8,440 nt of DNA, taken from NCBI GenBank assembly GCA_009928745.1, contig SACC01000046.1, positions 1 to 8,440 of the forward strand, given 5' to 3'. A program made the position numbers and the translations under genes. Under the pieces are notes generated by a model. It made no database searches. It worked only from the letters and a program-made list of their open reading frames with translations, and was not told the origin of the DNA. Origin of the DNA: Clostridia bacterium. Its GTDB lineage: Bacteria; Bacillota; Clostridia; Christensenellales; CAG-1252. Of this stretch, positions 6,241 to 8,440 are shown one piece after another. Each line of letters starts with the position of its first letter. The stretch's first letter is position 1.

Positions 6241-7221
6241 TTACTTTGTTTCTTTTATAACAAGGTTTTCTATAGTTTTGCAAAGCTCGGTATTTTCTCT
6301 AAGTAAAGCTATAACCTTTTCCCTTCCTTGACCCAACTTTTCATCATTAAAGCTTATCCAGGAACCGCTTTTTTTCAAAACATTCTTTTCAACAGCCATA
6401 TCAACTATACAACCTTCGCGGGATATTCCAAAACCGTATATGATGTCAAATTCCGCGATTTTGAAGGGGGGCGCAAGCTTATTCTTCACGACCTTAATAG
6501 TAGTGCGGTTGCCGATAATGTTAGTACCGTCTTTCAGCGCGTCCTTTTTTCTTACGTCAAGGCGCACGCTCGCATAGAATTTCAAGGCTTTTCCGCCCGG
6601 TGTGGTCTCGGGAGTACCGAACATTACACCGACTTTTTCTCTTAATTGGTTGATAAATATTACGCTTGTTTTTGTCTTATTAACTATTGCGGTAAGCTTG
6701 CGCAGCGCCTGACTCATAAGTCTTGCCTGCAAACCTACATGGTTTTGCGCCATATCACCCTCGATTTCCGCCTTAGGAGTAAGCGCGGCTACCGAATCAA
6801 TTACGATAAGGTCCATTGCGCCGCTTCTTACAAGCGCTTCCGCGATATCCAACGCCTGCTCTCCGTTATCAGGCTGCGATATGTACATCTCATCAAGATT
6901 AACTCCGAGATTAACAGCGTACGACGGGTCAAGCGCATGTTCTGCGTCGATAAATGCCGCTGTCCCGCCTGCCTTTTGCGCTTCCGCGATAATATGTAGG
7001 GAAACAGTCGTTTTACCAGACGATTCGGGTCCGTATATCTCAATAACTCTGCCTCTAGGAATTCCGCCGATACCTAGCGCAAAATCAAGCGACAGACAGC
7101 CTGTCCTTATGACTTCCACATTGGATACATATCCCTCGCCAAGCCTCATTATTGCGCCCTTGCCGTGAACCTTTTCAATCTGGGCTATGGCTTGTTCTAA
7201 TGCTTTTTTCTTGTCTTCCAT
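6241..7221 (-). CDS. recA: Recombinase RecA, short C terminus
   Basis: RecA forms the nucleoprotein filament for homologous recombination and for LexA self-cleavage in the SOS response. The 326-residue product carries all core motifs: Walker A GPESSGKTT (64-72), FIDAEHALDP (90-99) with catalytic Glu94, Walker B LIVIDSVAAL (138-147), the DNA-binding loop 2 region NQLREKVGVMFGTPETTPGG (191-210), and ALKFYASVRLDVR (212-224). It ends at VIKETK, about where the acidic tail of longer homologues (340-355 residues) would begin, so that tail is absent. The segment YGFGIS (262-267) has Phe where Glu is nearly invariant (YGEG). An AGG (7229-7231) stands 7 bases before the ATG. The gene follows cinA by 52 bases; I see no GAAC-N4-GTTC LexA-type box there, only a weak extended -10 (TGATATAAA) at the cinA end, so transcription probably comes mainly from the pgsA-cinA side. 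Confidence 0.98.
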   Translation of the reverse strand: MEDKKKALEQAIAQIEKVHGKGAIMRLGEGYVSNVEVIRTGCLSLDFALGIGGIPRGRVIEIYGPESSGKTTVSLHIIAEAQKAGGTAAFIDAEHALDPSYAVNLGVNLDEMYISQPDNGEQALDIAEALVRSGAMDLIVIDSVAALTPKAEIEGDMAQNHVGLQARLMSQALRKLTAIVNKTKTSVIFINQLREKVGVMFGTPETTPGGKALKFYASVRLDVRKKDALKDGTNIIGNRTTIKVVKNKLAPPFKIAEFDIIYGFGISREGCIVDMAVEKNVLKKSGSWISFNDEKLGQGREKVIALLRENTELCKTIENLVIKETK

Positions 7222-7273
7222 AATTTTACCTGCCTTTATTTATTTCACATATATATTTCTTATTGGTTTTAAT

Positions 7274-7987
7274 TTATATCACCATTTTGGAAAAATCAGT
7301 CGGCTGCTTGAGTCTGTTAATCAGATGGAATAACGCGCAGTTAGCCGCAGTATGCCGCACGCACTCTCTATCGCCGTGGAATATGTGCTTAAAAACTTCG
7401 CATTTATCCACATCCGCAACAGCAATGTAGGTTAGTCCGATAGGCTTTTCCTCGGTTGCGCCGCTAGGTCCTGCAATGCCCGTTGTAGAAACACATATGT
7501 CGATATTCCCGTCTTTCAATAACCCCAAAGCCATTTGAGAACATACTTCTGAGGATACCGCCCCTTGTTCTTTCAAAGAGTGCTCATAAACCTCCAGCCT
7601 GTCTTTTTTGGCTTCATTGCTGTAGGCAATTATACCCTCATAAAACACTTCGCTGCTACCGGGAACATCGACTATTGCCGAGCAAATCATTCCTCCCGTC
7701 AAACTTTCCGCAACCGATAGCTTATATTTATATAGTTTCAAAAAATCCACAGCTCTTTCGGCAAGGGATATATCCTCGTCAGCGTATACCCCGCTGTCAA
7801 AATTATCGTATACACATACTAACGCGTTATCAATATCGACCTCTACATCGCCGCTAACTGTAAGCAGAGTATCGCTGAATGCCGTGCGATACTTATATTC
7901 AACTGTGGTAAACAAGCTGAATATCTCCTGCAACATATTTTTCACTTCTATCTCGTCATATCCGAATATTTTGAGACATTTTATCAA
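7274..7987 (-). CDS. cinA: CinA/PncC-family protein lacking the N-terminal MoCF domain
   Basis: The C-terminal domain (about 77-227) is the CinA C-terminal/PncC domain, which in characterised members deamidates nicotinamide mononucleotide for NAD recycling. Visible motifs are SVAESLTGGMICSAI (91-105), VPGSSEVFYEGIIAYSN (108-124) and STTGIAGPSGATEEKPIGLT (167-186). Residues 2-75, opening with IKCLKIFGYDEIEVKNML, resemble the middle domain of full-length CinA (LRVFGIGES-like). The roughly 170-residue N-terminal MoCF domain is absent, so 237 residues replace the usual 410 or so. The start is a TTG at 7987-7985 that overlaps the pgsA stop (TTGA) and has AAGGAG 7 bases upstream, so the short form looks genuine. 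No remnant of the missing domain can fit, because pgsA occupies the upstream sequence in another frame. The gene order pgsA-cinA-recA is a common Bacillota arrangement. Confidence 0.9.
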   Translation of the reverse strand: MIKCLKIFGYDEIEVKNMLQEIFSLFTTVEYKYRTAFSDTLLTVSGDVEVDIDNALVCVYDNFDSGVYADEDISLAERAVDFLKLYKYKLSVAESLTGGMICSAIVDVPGSSEVFYEGIIAYSNEAKKDRLEVYEHSLKEQGAVSSEVCSQMALGLLKDGNIDICVSTTGIAGPSGATEEKPIGLTYIAVADVDKCEVFKHIFHGDRECVRHTAANCALFHLINRLKQPTDFSKMVI

Positions 7988-8440
7988 TTGTTTTCTCCTT
8001 TGTCGTTGAATACCTGTCTGTTTTTGAGCACATAATTAATGCCCGATACAAGCGTTAATAAAAACGCAACGAAAAACAAGGCGTGTCCCGTATAGTAGAA
8101 GAACCCGTAATAAAGATTATACATGCTTCCAATCTGGTCGGCAGTGAATGCATAACTCAACATCAAAACAGGCAGCGCAAAATTTGTAAATATTGTTTTG
8201 AGCTTGCCTATATTATCAGCTGCGAGCACAATACCTCTTGACGCTGCAATCATTCGGAAAGCTCCGACAATAAGCTCACGGCAAATAATCAGCGCCACCA
8301 TAAGCGCGCCGTAAGGAGCCAGGAACTGACCCGCGTCCACCATTACTATCATTGCAACAACTGCAAGCGCTTTATCAGCTATCGGATCCAAGAATTTGCC
8401 AAAACTGGTAACAAGGTTGCGGCTGCGGGCAATGTAGCCG
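7984..8440 (-). CDS. pgsA: CDP-diacylglycerol--glycerol-3-phosphate 3-phosphatidyltransferase, 5' part outside window
   Basis: PgsA condenses CDP-diacylglycerol with glycerol-3-phosphate to phosphatidylglycerolphosphate in the cytoplasmic membrane. The frame is open to the window edge; the first full codons read GYIARSRNLVTSFGKFLDP and continue IADKALAV, which is the CDP-alcohol phosphatidyltransferase signature (DG-x2-AR-x8-G-x3-D-x3-D) with its leading Asp just beyond the edge. About 151 residues are visible of a protein usually near 180-200, so roughly 30-45 N-terminal residues are missing. Further hydrophobic helices follow (about FLAPYGALMVALIICREL, then FALPVLMLSYAF, then HALFFVAFLLTLVSG). 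The stop overlaps the TTG start of cinA. Phosphatidylglycerol made through this enzyme is the lipid donor for Lgt, encoded elsewhere in the window. Confidence 0.95.
   Translation of the reverse strand, partial: GYIARSRNLVTSFGKFLDPIADKALAVVAMIVMVDAGQFLAPYGALMVALIICRELIVGAFRMIAASRGIVLAADNIGKLKTIFTNFALPVLMLSYAFTADQIGSMYNLYYGFFYYTGHALFFVAFLLTLVSGINYVLKNRQVFNDKGENN
7995..8000 (-). promoter_or_regulatory. Ribosome binding site supporting the TTG start of cinA
   Basis: AAGGAG on the minus strand, within the last codons of pgsA, 7 bases before the TTG at 7987. It supports initiation at a non-ATG codon in the 4-base overlap with pgsA; the next in-frame ATG is only at codon 18. Confidence 0.75.

Noticed and set aside
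1..8440. CRISPR array, insertion sequence, tRNA or rRNA genes, phage or defence island
   Set aside because: No regularly spaced repeats, transposase-like frames, cloverleaf or rRNA-like segments were found; all long frames are housekeeping or gal genes.

Overview
The window is a stretch of ordinary chromosome from a moderately AT-rich low-GC Gram-positive bacterium (Bacillota, probably an uncultured or lightly studied Clostridia-like lineage). Three things point there: the gene order pgsA-cinA-recA-rny, the Bacillota-type (type 2) GalT with its matching GalK, and the consensus sigma-A promoters with AGGAG-type ribosome binding sites. No mobile element, CRISPR array, tRNA or rRNA is visible, and no gene-free stretch exceeds about 200 bases. 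The species cannot be named from the sequence alone.

Layout from left to right. Positions 1-2538, minus strand, hold a galactose/envelope operon read leftwards: galK, then lgt (2 bases apart, lgt ribosome binding site inside the end of galK), then the first 30 codons of a small membrane protein that overlaps the end of lgt and leaves the window. A 116-base divergent control region (2539-2654) follows, with good promoters for both galK and galT that point at each other, plus two short perfect palindromes. galT (2655-4310) is read rightwards. Positions 4311-4512 are a convergent intergenic region with a bidirectional terminator. Positions 4513-8440, minus strand, hold rny, recA, cinA and the 3' part of pgsA. 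In this block pgsA and cinA overlap by 4 bases, recA follows cinA after 52 bases with no LexA-type box seen, and rny has its own perfect-consensus promoter.

Functionally, GalK and GalT are two of the three Leloir-pathway enzymes; GalE is not in the window. Lgt lipidates prolipoproteins, PgsA makes phosphatidylglycerolphosphate, the precursor of the phosphatidylglycerol that Lgt uses as lipid donor, RecA does recombination and SOS signalling, CinA/PncC is a nicotinamide-nucleotide amidase family member, and RNase Y starts mRNA decay at the membrane.

I do not see a clearly new multi-gene system. The unusual points are lineage-specific changes on housekeeping proteins: an AT-hook-like tail on GalT, a roughly 120-residue charged Asn/Asp/Lys/Glu tail on Lgt, a CinA without its N-terminal MoCF domain but with the middle domain kept, a RecA without its acidic tail and with YGFG where YGEG is usual, face-to-face promoters between the gal genes, and a perfect palindrome in the rny leader.
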